This document shows positions 16,556 to 24,192 of a stretch of 64,000 bases of DNA, piece after piece (position 1 is the stretch's first letter; every line of letters begins with the position of its first letter). Origin of the DNA: Tabrizicola_A sp965284335 (GTDB lineage Bacteria; Pseudomonadota; Alphaproteobacteria; Rhodobacterales; Rhodobacteraceae); NCBI RefSeq assembly GCF_965284335.1, contig NZ_OZ260076.1. One strand, written 5' to 3'. The notes beneath the pieces were generated by a model, which saw only the letters and a program-made list of their open reading frames with translations, made no database searches and had not been told where the DNA came from. The translations under genes and the position numbers were made by a program.

Positions 16556-17431
16556 ATGACCAACACCCATCTGCGCGGCGCGTTCTTTGGCATGGCGGCG
16601 ATGGGGCTGTATTGCCTTTACGACGTGACCATCAAGTTTTTCGGCCCCGATTATAGCCCCTTGCAGGTGCTGTTCTGCGCCGGGCTGGTGTTTGTGCCGC
16701 TGATTTTGGCGCAACAGCTTTTGTCGGGCCAAACCGATCTGCGGCCAAAATTTCCCAAGTTGACGGCGGTTCGGGTGGTGGTGAACCTGTTGAATGGCAC
16801 CATCGGCGCCTATGCCTTTTCGGTGCTGCCTTTGGCCGAAAGCTATGCGGTGTTTTTCCTGATGCCCCTGATGATTGCCGGTCTGGCCGTGCCGTTTTTG
16901 GGCGAGCGGATGGATCTGGCCCGCGGTCTGGCCATTGTGGCGGGGTTTGCCGGGGTACTGATTGCCTTGCAGCCGGGGGGCGATACAAGCTTGGGGCTGG
17001 GGCATTTGGCGGCGCTGATCTCGGCCAGTCTTGGGGCGGTGAACTATCTGATCCTGCGCAAGATCGGCGGGGTCGAATCGCCCGGCGTGCTGATGCTCTA
17101 TCCCGCGGTGGCGCAGCTTTTGGTGCTGGCCTTTGTGATGCCTTCGGTTTGGGTGGCGATGCCCTTGGAACACTGGGCGCTGACCAGCCTGATGGGGCTA
17201 GAGCTGTTTGCCGGTGGGCTGCTGATCATCCTGGCCTATCGCAATGCCCCGGCGATCATCGTGGCACCGATGCAGTATTCGCAGATCATCTGGGCCGCCG
17301 CCTTGGGCTGGCTGATCTTTGGCGAGGGCATGTCGCCGATGATGCTGCTGGGCATTGCCATTATCATCGCGGCGGGCCTGTTCATTCTGGGCCGCAGCAA
17401 CCGCGCGACGCCTGAAATCGTCTTGAATTGA
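16556..17431 (+). CDS. EamA/DMT-family transporter
   Basis: The 291-residue protein is almost entirely hydrophobic with about ten predicted membrane segments in two similar halves, the arrangement of the drug/metabolite transporter superfamily. The first half carries VLPLAESYAVFFLMPLMIAGL and the second AYRNAPAIIVAPMQYSQIIWA, both typical of EamA repeats. Members export amino acids, purines, metabolites or drugs; nothing here names the substrate. It starts 49 bases after the leuB stop with the leuB terminator between, so it is probably expressed on its own. tRNA-Pro follows downstream on the same strand. Confidence 0.88.
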   Translation: MTNTHLRGAFFGMAAMGLYCLYDVTIKFFGPDYSPLQVLFCAGLVFVPLILAQQLLSGQTDLRPKFPKLTAVRVVVNLLNGTIGAYAFSVLPLAESYAVFFLMPLMIAGLAVPFLGERMDLARGLAIVAGFAGVLIALQPGGDTSLGLGHLAALISASLGAVNYLILRKIGGVESPGVLMLYPAVAQLLVLAFVMPSVWVAMPLEHWALTSLMGLELFAGGLLIILAYRNAPAIIVAPMQYSQIIWAAALGWLIFGEGMSPMMLLGIAIIIAAGLFILGRSNRATPEIVLN

Positions 17432-17445
17432 TGCGCCGCGCCCTC

Positions 17446-17474
17446 TTGCAAACTGCCGCGCGAGAGAGTAACCC
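17446..17474 (+). promoter_or_regulatory. Possible promoter of tRNA-Pro
   Basis: TTGCAA (17446-17451) lies 17 bases before TAACCC (17469-17474), just 13 bases upstream of the tRNA. The -35 box is good; the -10 box is weak, and the distance to the mature 5' end is short, so this is tentative. Confidence 0.35.
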
Positions 17475-17486
17475 CCCGGGCACGGT

Positions 17487-17563
17487 CGGAGCGTAGCGCA
17501 GTCTGGTAGCGCACCTGCTTCGGGAGCAGGGGGTCGGAGGTTCGAATCCTCTCGCTCCGACCA
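17487..17563 (+). tRNA. tRNA-Pro (anticodon CGG)
   Basis: A complete 77-base cloverleaf: acceptor CGGAGCG pairs with CGCTCCG, D stem GCGC/GCGC, anticodon stem CCTGC/GCAGG with loop TTCGGGA and anticodon CGG, T stem GGAGG/CCTCT around TTCGAAT, discriminator A and encoded CCA. It reads the CCG proline codon, common in this GC-rich genome. Confidence 0.98.
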
Positions 17564-17608
17564 AATTCCCGAATTTTCAAATGATGTGATGCGGCTGTGC
17601 GGTGGCGG

Positions 17609-18283
17609 TTATTCGTCGCCCGGCACGCCGTATGAGGGCGCTGCGCGGGGATCCAGCGCGCGTTGCACATAGGCGGCAAGCTGGGGTTTGTAGATGTTCC
17701 AAAGGCTGGCCAGCGTCTCGATCGGGCAATCTTCGGTCCAGTCGCAGCGCAGATCGGCGACGGGCCAGCTGACCTTGTCCACCAGACGCAAGCCGGCGGA
17801 ATGGACCGGCCCCGCCTCGCCCCCTGCCGCCACACCGGCGCGCATCGCGGCGATCAGGCGGTCACCCAGATGGCCGGATGAGGCCTCAAACCCAGCGACA
17901 ATGGCTTGCGGCACGCCCGCATTGGCCAAAAGGTTACCGCCTGAGGCGACGTTTTCGGCCTGCGCCTCGGCCCAGATGCCCAGCGCATTTGGCCCCGAAT
18001 GAATGGCGGTGCGGCCCTGTGCATCAACCACCAAGACCTGCCGATAGTCGATAAAGGCCCCCTCGCGGCGAATGGCGGCGATGGTGTCTTTGGCAGACAG
18101 GCCGCTGCCCATCAGATCAAGCCCCAAAGGGCCAAGGGTGGGATCGGTGATGTTCTGGCTGGCCACCGCGCCGACACCCGCACGAGCATAGGCGCAGCGT
18201 GCGGCCACGGCGGGGGACGACGAAGAGATCGCCACCCCGAACATGCCGGTCTCGGCGCAGCGTGCGACAAGCGAAAAGGTCAT
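17609..18283 (-). CDS. DUF1028 family protein
   Basis: The 224-residue protein belongs to DUF1028, a family proposed to have an Ntn-hydrolase-like fold: it begins MTFSLVARCAETGMFGVAISSSSPAVAARC and contains GVGAVASQNITDPTLGPLGLDLM and the lysine-, aspartate- and glycine-rich middle. Members are of unknown function and often accompany RidA proteins or peptidases. It starts four bases after the RidA stop and is the last gene of the FMO-RidA-DUF1028 operon, so it probably hydrolyses an amide or similar bond in the same pathway. That last statement is inference from the fold and the context. Confidence 0.85.
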   Translation of the reverse strand: MTFSLVARCAETGMFGVAISSSSPAVAARCAYARAGVGAVASQNITDPTLGPLGLDLMGSGLSAKDTIAAIRREGAFIDYRQVLVVDAQGRTAIHSGPNALGIWAEAQAENVASGGNLLANAGVPQAIVAGFEASSGHLGDRLIAAMRAGVAAGGEAGPVHSAGLRLVDKVSWPVADLRCDWTEDCPIETLASLWNIYKPQLAAYVQRALDPRAAPSYGVPGDE

Positions 18284-18287
18284 CGGA

Positions 18288-18704
18288 TCAGTCCGGGATC
18301 ACGGCGGTGCCGTCGATTTCCACCAGCCAATTGGGCCGCGCCAAAGCTGAAACCACCAGCCCGGTCGAGACCGGATGCACCCCTTTGATATATTCGCCCA
18401 TGGTCCGGTAGACCGCCTCGCGGTGGCGCACGTCGGTGATATAGACGACGACCTTGACCAGATGCTCCATCTTGCCGCCGCATTCCTCGATCAGCTGTTT
18501 GATGTTCTGCATGACCTTGTGGGTTTGTTCCACCGGGTCATGGCTGCCGATGTCCTTGGCGTCATCCAGATTTTGCGGGCATTGGCCGCGCAGGTAGATC
18601 GTGCGCCCGCCTGTGGTGACAACGGCCTGGCACAGGTCATTGTCCAGCTTTTGTTCGGGATAGGTCTCTTTGGTGTTGAACTTGCGGTGGCGGTAATGGG
18701 CCAT
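18288..18704 (-). CDS. RidA/YjgF/UK114 family protein
   Basis: The 138-residue protein has the RidA fold signature: QAVVTTGGRTIYLRGQCPQN, the helix EQTHKVMQNIKQLIEECGG and, in the C-terminal half, VKVVVYITDVRHREAVYRTMGEY. Typical RidA proteins hydrolyse reactive enamine or imine intermediates to keto acids. The canonical arginine of active RidA, usually in the CIVQxxRLP-type stretch near residue 105, is not obvious: the equivalent region reads STGLVVSALARPNWLVEIDG, where the alanine-arginine pair may supply it, so it probably belongs to one of the Rid2-7 subgroups. It lies between an FMO-like gene and a DUF1028 gene in one operon. Confidence 0.88.
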   Translation of the reverse strand: MAHYRHRKFNTKETYPEQKLDNDLCQAVVTTGGRTIYLRGQCPQNLDDAKDIGSHDPVEQTHKVMQNIKQLIEECGGKMEHLVKVVVYITDVRHREAVYRTMGEYIKGVHPVSTGLVVSALARPNWLVEIDGTAVIPD

Positions 18705-18731
18705 GGTCTGTCCTGCTGTAAGGTTTGGCGG

Positions 18732-19991
18732 CTAGCGCTGCTGTTGGGCGTGATAGTGCAGATAGCTGCGCTGGGTGGCAATATGGCCCGCGATATGTTT
18801 GGCATCATGCCAGACACCCCAGATAAAGGCAGACCCCCGGCGCGACAGCCATGGCAGGCCGACGAAATAGATGCCGGGTTCCGAGGACACGCCGCGCTGG
18901 TGCCGGGGTTTGCCCTTGTCATCGAAGGCATCGACCTTGAGCCAGCCGAAATCTTGGGCAAACCCGGTGGCCCAGATGATTGAGGTGACGCCTGCGGCGG
19001 CAAGGTCCAGCTCGGTCAGGGGGTTGGTCAGGCAATCGGGGTCGGGGGGGATGTGGCGCGCCTGCGGATCGGGGGGCAGGTCGATGCCGTTGCGGGTAGC
19101 CCAGGCGTCGGCGGCGTCTAACAGATCCATCAGATTGGAATCCCCCGCCGCGATATTGCGTGCCAGATCGTCACGAAACCGCACCTTGGCCCCGTCAAAC
19201 CGATCTGTCACGCCGACAAGGGTGATCCCGGCATGGGCCAGCGCGCGGAAATCAATGTTGCGCCCGCCATAGGCGCCACTGACCGCGATGGTGATATGCT
19301 CTTGCCCCGGTGTCATGGTTTCCAGATCCCACAGGCCCAAGACCCCCAGCCACCAGACGAAATCGCGCCCGCGATAGGCGCGCGGCGGGCGGCCATGGGC
19401 GCCGACCGAGAGGTAAACCTTGCGGCCTGCGCGGTTCAGCTCATCGGCGATCTGCACCCCGGATGAGCCTGCGCCAACCACCATCACCGCCCCTTCGGGC
19501 AATTGCGCGGGGTTGCGATAGGCGGTGGAATGGATCTGATAAAGCCGATCATCCTTCGGCGCGATGGCCGGGATTTGCGGGTTCTGAAACGGGCCGGTGG
19601 CGACGACAACGCGCTCGGCCTCGATCGGGCCTTGGGAGGTTTCCACCAAAAAGCCCGGCTTGCCAGTCTGGCGGGTGACCGAGGTCACGTTCACCCCGCA
19701 GCGGATGGGGGCGTTGATCTTGCGGGCATAGGCCTCGAAATAGTCGGCCACCTTTTCCTTGGGCACAAACTCATCAGGGCCAAAGTCTTCGAACTCCATC
19801 CCCGGAAAGCGGTCATGCCAAGCCGGGCCATTGGCGACGAGCGAATCCCACCGCTCAGACCGCCAGCGTTCGGCGATGCGGCTGCGTTCCAAGACCAGAT
19901 GCGGGATGCCCAGCGCGCCCAGATGTTCGCTGGTGGCCACGCCTGCCTGCCCGGCACCGACGACCAAGGTATCAATCTTTTCAACCGCCAT
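18732..19991 (-). CDS. FAD/NAD(P)H flavin-dependent monooxygenase (FMO/CzcO-like)
   Basis: The 419-residue protein has two Rossmann motifs, GAGQAG at residues 13-18 for FAD and GAGSSG at 173-178 for NAD(P)H, separated by ATGPFQNPQIP near 131, and the YQIHSTAYRNP stretch (151-161) that stands where flavin monooxygenases carry their identifying motif. Such enzymes oxygenate nitrogen, sulfur or carbonyl centres with O2 and NADPH. I chose the ATG at 19991, which follows an excellent ribosome binding site (AAAGGAGGTG); the longer frame to 20051 is not needed. It is the first gene of an operon with RidA and DUF1028 and is divergent from an AEC transporter, so a catabolic or detoxifying role is likely, but the substrate is unknown. 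Confidence 0.88.
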   Translation of the reverse strand: MAVEKIDTLVVGAGQAGVATSEHLGALGIPHLVLERSRIAERWRSERWDSLVANGPAWHDRFPGMEFEDFGPDEFVPKEKVADYFEAYARKINAPIRCGVNVTSVTRQTGKPGFLVETSQGPIEAERVVVATGPFQNPQIPAIAPKDDRLYQIHSTAYRNPAQLPEGAVMVVGAGSSGVQIADELNRAGRKVYLSVGAHGRPPRAYRGRDFVWWLGVLGLWDLETMTPGQEHITIAVSGAYGGRNIDFRALAHAGITLVGVTDRFDGAKVRFRDDLARNIAAGDSNLMDLLDAADAWATRNGIDLPPDPQARHIPPDPDCLTNPLTELDLAAAGVTSIIWATGFAQDFGWLKVDAFDDKGKPRHQRGVSSEPGIYFVGLPWLSRRGSAFIWGVWHDAKHIAGHIATQRSYLHYHAQQQR

Positions 19992-20168
19992 AAGCGCACC
20001 TCCTTTGGTTTGGCGCCCGGCGGCCCCAATCATTTGGGCACAATCGACCAAGCCAGAGAAAAGGGAAAGTCATAGATATTGATGCTTGGATTAGGAAAAG
20101 CCAAAGCTGGCGCAACCGGGTTGCGCTGTGGGCTTGCCCTTGGCCGCGTCACATGACACCTAAGACAA

Positions 20169-21110
20169 ATGCTGGCGATTTTTCTGAAAACCCTGCCCTT
20201 CTTTGCGATCATCGGCCTTGGGTTCTGGGCCGGGCGCAGCCGGTTTTTCACCGCCGAAGCGACGGCCTTTCTGACGAAATTCGTGTTTTACTTTCCGCTC
20301 TCGGCCATGCTGTTCGGCTTTGCGTCGAACTTGTCTTTGACCAGCATTTTTGAGCCGCGCTTTGTGGCGGCCTATTTGCTGGCCTCGTTCACGCTTTATG
20401 CGCTGGTCTTGACGGTGGCGCGGCTGCGCGGGCTGGGTTGGCCCGAGGGCGCGATGGAGGCCCATGCGGCGGTGTCGGGCAATACCGGGTTTTTGGGCGT
20501 GCCGATGTTGGTGCTGCTGTTGGGGCCTGCGGCGGCGGGGCCGGTGATGATGGTGCTGACGGTGGATATGGTGATCTTTTCCAGCCTGATCACGCTGATC
20601 ATCACCGGCGCGCGTGAGGGACAGTTGCGGCTGGCCACCTTGGGGGCGCTGGGCCGGGGGCTTTTGGCCAATCCGATGATCGTGTCAATCGTTTTGGGCT
20701 TTGTCTGGTCGGGCTTGGCGCTGCCTTTGCCGGATGTGGTGAATGAATTCATGACGCTTCTGGGCGCGGCGGCGACGCCCTGTGCGCTTTTTGCCATTGG
20801 GGCCAGCCTTGCCGGGCGCAAGGCGGATCGGCTGGTGCTGGCGGGGTGGATTTCCTTTGCCAAGCTGGTGATTCACCCCGGCCTTGTGGCCATCGCCGCG
20901 CTGATGATCTTTGCGGTTGATCCCTTTGCCGCCGGGGTGATGATTGCCGCCGCGGCGCTGCCTGTGGCGGGCAACGTCTTTATTCTGGCGCAGCATTACG
21001 GGGTTGCGCCGCAGCGGGTATCGACCGCAATTCTGATTTCAACCGCCGTCTCGGTGTTGACGGTGTCGGCGGTCATTGCCCTTGTGGGGCCTTTGGTGGG
21101 GAAGCTATGA
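20169..21110 (+). CDS. AEC family transporter (auxin efflux carrier type)
   Basis: The 313-residue protein has about ten hydrophobic segments in two five-segment bundles with the central hydrophilic gap typical of the AEC/BASS-like fold. The N-terminal half carries the substrate-site motif AAVSGNTGFLGVPMLVLLLG near residue 100, and the C-terminal half carries AALPVAGNVFILAQHYG. Bacterial members move malonate, malate or other small organic acids; despite the name they need not carry auxin. It starts 178 bases from the divergent FMO operon and its last codons overlap the start of frmB (ATGA), so it is coupled to S-formylglutathione hydrolase. Confidence 0.88.
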   Translation: MLAIFLKTLPFFAIIGLGFWAGRSRFFTAEATAFLTKFVFYFPLSAMLFGFASNLSLTSIFEPRFVAAYLLASFTLYALVLTVARLRGLGWPEGAMEAHAAVSGNTGFLGVPMLVLLLGPAAAGPVMMVLTVDMVIFSSLITLIITGAREGQLRLATLGALGRGLLANPMIVSIVLGFVWSGLALPLPDVVNEFMTLLGAAATPCALFAIGASLAGRKADRLVLAGWISFAKLVIHPGLVAIAALMIFAVDPFAAGVMIAAAALPVAGNVFILAQHYGVAPQRVSTAILISTAVSVLTVSAVIALVGPLVGKL

Positions 21111-21937
21111 AGACCATTTCGGAAAACCGCTGTTTTGGGGGCGTGCAGGGGGTTTACACCCATGCCTCGCAGGTGACGGGCTGTGACATGACCTTTGGGC
21201 TGTTTTTGCCCGAAGAGGCCGAGACCGGCGAAGTGCCGGTGATCTGGTATCTGTCGGGTCTGACCTGCACCCATGAGAACGCCATGGTGAAGGCGGGCGC
21301 GCAGCGTTGGGCGGCCGAGATGGGTGTGGCGGTGGTGTTTCCCGACACCAGCCCGCGCGGCGAGGGGGTGGCCAATGATGCGGCCTATGATCTGGGCCAA
21401 GGGGCGGGGTTTTACGTCAACGCCACGGAATCTCCGTGGAAGCCGCATTTCCGCATGTGGGATTATGTGACCGATGAGCTGCCGCGGCTGCTCTTCAATG
21501 CCTTTCCCTTGGCCGAAGAGGCCCAGGCCATCACCGGCCATTCGATGGGCGGCCATGGGGCGCTGACCATTGCGATGAGCTTTCCGGGGCGGTTCCGGTC
21601 GGTTTCCGCCTTTGCGCCGATCTGCAATCCGACCGCCAGCGATTGGGGCCGCAAGCAGTTCACCGCCTATCTGGGTGCCGATGAGGCCGCCTGGGCGGCC
21701 CATGATGCGACGCTGTTGATGAAAAAGCGCGGCTTTGACGGGCCGATGCTGATTGATCAGGGCACGGCGGATCAGTTCATTGACCTGTTGCGCCCCGAGG
21801 CCTTGGCCGGGGCCATGGCCGAGCGGCGGCAGGGTGGCACCTTCCGCATGCAAAAGGGCTATGACCACAGCTATTTCTTCGTCTCGACCTTCATGGAAGA
21901 GCATGTCGCGTTTCATGCGGCGGCGTTGCATGGCTAG
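21107..21937 (+). CDS. fghA: S-formylglutathione hydrolase
   Basis: It cleaves S-formylglutathione to glutathione and formate, the second step of glutathione-dependent formaldehyde removal. The 276-residue esterase-D-like alpha/beta hydrolase has LSGLTCTHENAMVKAGAQ near the N-terminus, the nucleophile serine in GHSMGGHGAL (about residues 144-153), and the late histidine in YDHSYFFVSTF, with the catalytic aspartate in DQGTADQF. It starts inside the last codon of the AEC transporter gene (ATGA overlap). No formaldehyde dehydrogenase (adhC/frmA) is in the window, so the first step is encoded elsewhere. A palindromic repeat follows the stop. Confidence 0.95.
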   Translation: MKTISENRCFGGVQGVYTHASQVTGCDMTFGLFLPEEAETGEVPVIWYLSGLTCTHENAMVKAGAQRWAAEMGVAVVFPDTSPRGEGVANDAAYDLGQGAGFYVNATESPWKPHFRMWDYVTDELPRLLFNAFPLAEEAQAITGHSMGGHGALTIAMSFPGRFRSVSAFAPICNPTASDWGRKQFTAYLGADEAAWAAHDATLLMKKRGFDGPMLIDQGTADQFIDLLRPEALAGAMAERRQGGTFRMQKGYDHSYFFVSTFMEEHVAFHAAALHG

Positions 21938-21943
21938 GGCCAA

Positions 21944-21968
21944 GGTGGGGTGGAACCCCACCCTACGG
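21944..21968. repeat. Short palindromic repeat ending CACCCTACGG, copy 2
   Basis: GGTGGGGT (21944-21951) and ACCCCACC (21955-21962) form an 8-bp stem with a three-base loop, followed by CTACGG. CACCCTACGG (21959-21968) is shared with the repeat at 11090-11114, though the stems differ. It fills the gap between fghA and the UPF0178 gene. Confidence 0.55.
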
Positions 21969-21976
21969 GGGGCCGC

Positions 21977-22435
21977 ATGACGATCTGGATTGATGCTGAC
22001 GCCTGCCCGGTGAAAGACGAGGCCGAGCGGGTGGCGACGCGCCATCAGGTGCGGATGGTGCTGGTGTCGAACGGTGGCATAAGGCCCAGCCAGAACCCTT
22101 TGGTGGAAAGCGTTTATGTGACTGCAGGGCCGGATGAGGCCGACAAGCACATTGCCGAGGCCTGTGGTCCTGGCGATGTGGTGGTGACGGGCGACATCCC
22201 CTTGGCCGCGAAATGCGTGGAAAAGGGGGCGCGGGTGGTCAAGCACAATGGCGAGGTGCTGCAGGGAGCCAATATCGGCATGGCGCTGGCGACGCGTGAT
22301 TTGATGCAAGACCTGCGCAGCGCCGATCCGTTCCGCCAAGGCGGTGGGCGGCCGTTTTCCAAGGCCGACAGGTCAAGGTTCCTGGATGTGCTGGAGCGTG
22401 AAGTGCGCGCGGCCAAGGCCCAAAAGGCCGATTAG
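21977..22435 (+). CDS. UPF0178/YaiI family protein (DUF188)
   Basis: The 152-residue protein matches the UPF0178 (YaiI/YqxD) family, which has a PIN-like fold of unknown function. It begins MTIWIDADACPVKDEAERVA, the family hallmark, and continues with VVTGDIPLAAKCVEKGARVV, carrying the aspartates that would bind metal in a nuclease-like site. The longer open frame from 21950 would translate the palindromic repeat, so the ATG at 21977 is preferred. It follows fghA after 39 bases that hold this repeat. A nuclease role is suggested only by the fold. Confidence 0.9.
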   Translation: MTIWIDADACPVKDEAERVATRHQVRMVLVSNGGIRPSQNPLVESVYVTAGPDEADKHIAEACGPGDVVVTGDIPLAAKCVEKGARVVKHNGEVLQGANIGMALATRDLMQDLRSADPFRQGGGRPFSKADRSRFLDVLEREVRAAKAQKAD

Positions 22436-22438
22436 AGC

Positions 22439-23131
22439 CTATTCAAAGACCGAAAGCACCTGATCGCGCGGCTTTTTGCGCTTGGCCACGGCGGGCACGG
22501 TGGCATCGTCCGCGGGCCAGCCGACGGGCAGGATCATCACTGCCTTTTCCTGTTCGGGACGACCGCACAGCGCGGGCAGAAACTTCATCGGGTTGGGCGT
22601 GTGTTCCAGACAGCAAAGCCCCGCCTGATGCAGCGCGGTGATCAGCATGCCCGTGGCAATGCCCACGCTTTCGGGGACGTAGTAATTCTTGTAACGCGTG
22701 CCGTCCTCGGTGAGGCCGTAACGCTGGGCAAAGATCACGATCAACCACGGCGCTTCAGTCAGGTGGGGTTTATCCACCCCGGTGCCGATGGGCTCTAGCG
22801 CGGCCAGCCATTCATCGCCCGCGCCGCCGGAATAAAAGGCGCGCTCTTCTTCCTCGGCGGCCTCGCGGATTTGGGCTTTCATCGCCGGGTTGGAAATCGC
22901 CACGAAATGCCACGGCTGGTGATTGGCCCCAGAGGGGGCGGTGCAGGCGGCCTCGATACAGGCGGTGATGATCTCGGCCGGAACGGGGCGGGTGGAGTAT
23001 TGCCGCACGGAGTGGCGCTTTTTCATGTAGTCGCGGAAGGCCAAGGCATCGGCCAGCGCCTGATCGTTGGGCTTTTGCACCCGGTCAGGCAGGGGCAAGG
23101 CCTGATAGCGGACTTCACCCTTGCGATACAT
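22439..23131 (-). CDS. Nitroreductase-fold flavoprotein resembling iodotyrosine deiodinase
   Basis: The 230-residue FMN protein has the nitroreductase fold: RHSVRQYS near residue 40 and TAPSGANHQPWHFVAIS for FMN phosphate and ring contacts. It resembles the iodotyrosine deiodinase (IYD) group more than ordinary nitroreductases. The active-site lid contains glutamate, then tyrosine four residues later (ERAFY), then lysine 21 residues after that (GVDKP). This is the spacing of the three residues that hold halotyrosine in characterised IYDs (E157, Y161, K182 in human). YVPESVGIATGMLITALHQAGL and LPVGWPADDATVPAVAKRK are also IYD-like. Its ATG overlaps the mbfA stop (TAATG). Dehalogenation of halotyrosines is inferred. 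Confidence 0.85.
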   Translation of the reverse strand: MYRKGEVRYQALPLPDRVQKPNDQALADALAFRDYMKKRHSVRQYSTRPVPAEIITACIEAACTAPSGANHQPWHFVAISNPAMKAQIREAAEEEERAFYSGGAGDEWLAALEPIGTGVDKPHLTEAPWLIVIFAQRYGLTEDGTRYKNYYVPESVGIATGMLITALHQAGLCCLEHTPNPMKFLPALCGRPEQEKAVMILPVGWPADDATVPAVAKRKKPRDQVLSVFE

Positions 23132-24108
23132 TAGCCACCCCCGATGAAGGCGCCAGCGGCAAAGACTAGGGCGCCGCCCAGAACCACTTGTAGCGCGGCG
23201 CGGATGAAGGGGGTTTCCATGAATTTGTTCTGTATCCAGGCAATCGCCCACAGCTCAATGAACACCACGATCATGGCGATGGTGGTTGCGGTCCAGAAAT
23301 CGGGGATCAGGTAGGGCAGCGCATGGCCCATGCCGCCGATGGTGGTCATCACGCCCGAGGCAAGCCCGCGTTTCCACGGGCTGCCGCGACCGGACAAGAC
23401 GCCGTCATCATGCGCGGCCTCGGTGAAGCCCATGGAAATGCCCGCGCCAACCGAAGCCGCGGTGCCGACGAGAAAGGTCGTCCAAGTGTCTTGGGTGGCA
23501 AAGGCGGTGGCGAAGATGGGGGCAAGGGTGGAGACAGAGCCATCCATCAGCCCGGCAAGGCCCGGCTGCACCCATGTCAGAATGAACTGCCGCCGGGCGC
23601 TGGCGTCTTCGTTGTCTTTGTCAGCGCCGGACAGATGGGTGGCTTCCAAAGCGCTGGCGTGGTCGGCGTGGCTGGTTTCGGCTGCGGCCAGATCGCCCAA
23701 AAGCTTGCGCGTGGCGGCGTCCGAGGTGTGGCCCGCCGCGCGTTTGTAGAAATTGGCGGCCTGCTCCTCCATCGCGCGGGCTTCGGCGCGCATGGCGTCA
23801 AGCCCCAGCGTCTCGTTCAGCCAGACGGGTTTGCGAGCGTAAAAGCCCGCCACATGCTCGCGCCGGATCAGCGGGATCACCTGCCCAAAGCGCGCCTGAT
23901 GCAGATCAATCAGCTTGCGGCGGTGGGTGTCTTCTTCGGCGGCCATGCCGTCGAACACGGCGGCAGAGGCGGGATAATCGACGCGCAGGCGTTCGGCATA
24001 GGTGCGGTAGATGCTGGCGTCATCTTCTTCAGACGAAATCGCCAGCGCGAGGATTTCCTGTTCGGACAGATCGGAAAACCGACGACGAGAGGAAATGGCG
24101 GATAACAT
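23131..24108 (-). CDS. mbfA: MbfA-type membrane-bound ferritin/iron exporter
   Basis: The 325-residue protein joins two domains. Residues about 1-150 are a rubrerythrin/ferritin-like four-helix bundle with metal-binding glutamates and histidines in SEEDDASIYRTYAERL, AAEEDTHRRKLID, MEEQAANFYKR and AAAETSHADHAS. Residues about 170-325 are a VIT1/CCC1-like membrane domain with about four to five hydrophobic segments. This fusion is MbfA, an iron exporter described in Agrobacterium and Bradyrhizobium that protects from iron and peroxide stress and is controlled there by Irr. An Irr/iron-type box is not evident here; a 7-bp inverted repeat lies 18-40 bases upstream. The flavoprotein gene follows with overlapping stop and start. 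Confidence 0.9.
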   Translation of the reverse strand: MLSAISSRRRFSDLSEQEILALAISSEEDDASIYRTYAERLRVDYPASAAVFDGMAAEEDTHRRKLIDLHQARFGQVIPLIRREHVAGFYARKPVWLNETLGLDAMRAEARAMEEQAANFYKRAAGHTSDAATRKLLGDLAAAETSHADHASALEATHLSGADKDNEDASARRQFILTWVQPGLAGLMDGSVSTLAPIFATAFATQDTWTTFLVGTAASVGAGISMGFTEAAHDDGVLSGRGSPWKRGLASGVMTTIGGMGHALPYLIPDFWTATTIAMIVVFIELWAIAWIQNKFMETPFIRAALQVVLGGALVFAAGAFIGGG

Positions 24109-24125
24109 GGCATGCTCCTTCAGCG

Positions 24126-24148
24126 GCTGGGCCTATTAGACGCCCAGC
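24126..24148 (-). promoter_or_regulatory. Inverted repeat upstream of mbfA (possible operator)
   Basis: GCTGGGC (24126-24132) and GCCCAGC (24142-24148) form a perfect 7-bp inverted repeat around nine bases. It lies 18 bases before the mbfA start on its upstream side. There is no T-run, so it is not a terminator for the gene before it. A regulator site or a 5' UTR hairpin is possible. Confidence 0.3.
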
Positions 24149-24192
24149 GCTGGGGAATGAAAAGGGTGGCAAAGCCGCAGGGGGGCGGGCAG

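Noticed and set aside
17382..17564. 60-codon minus frame across tRNA-Pro
   Set aside because: It is the antisense of the tRNA, a well-known source of spurious small proteins.
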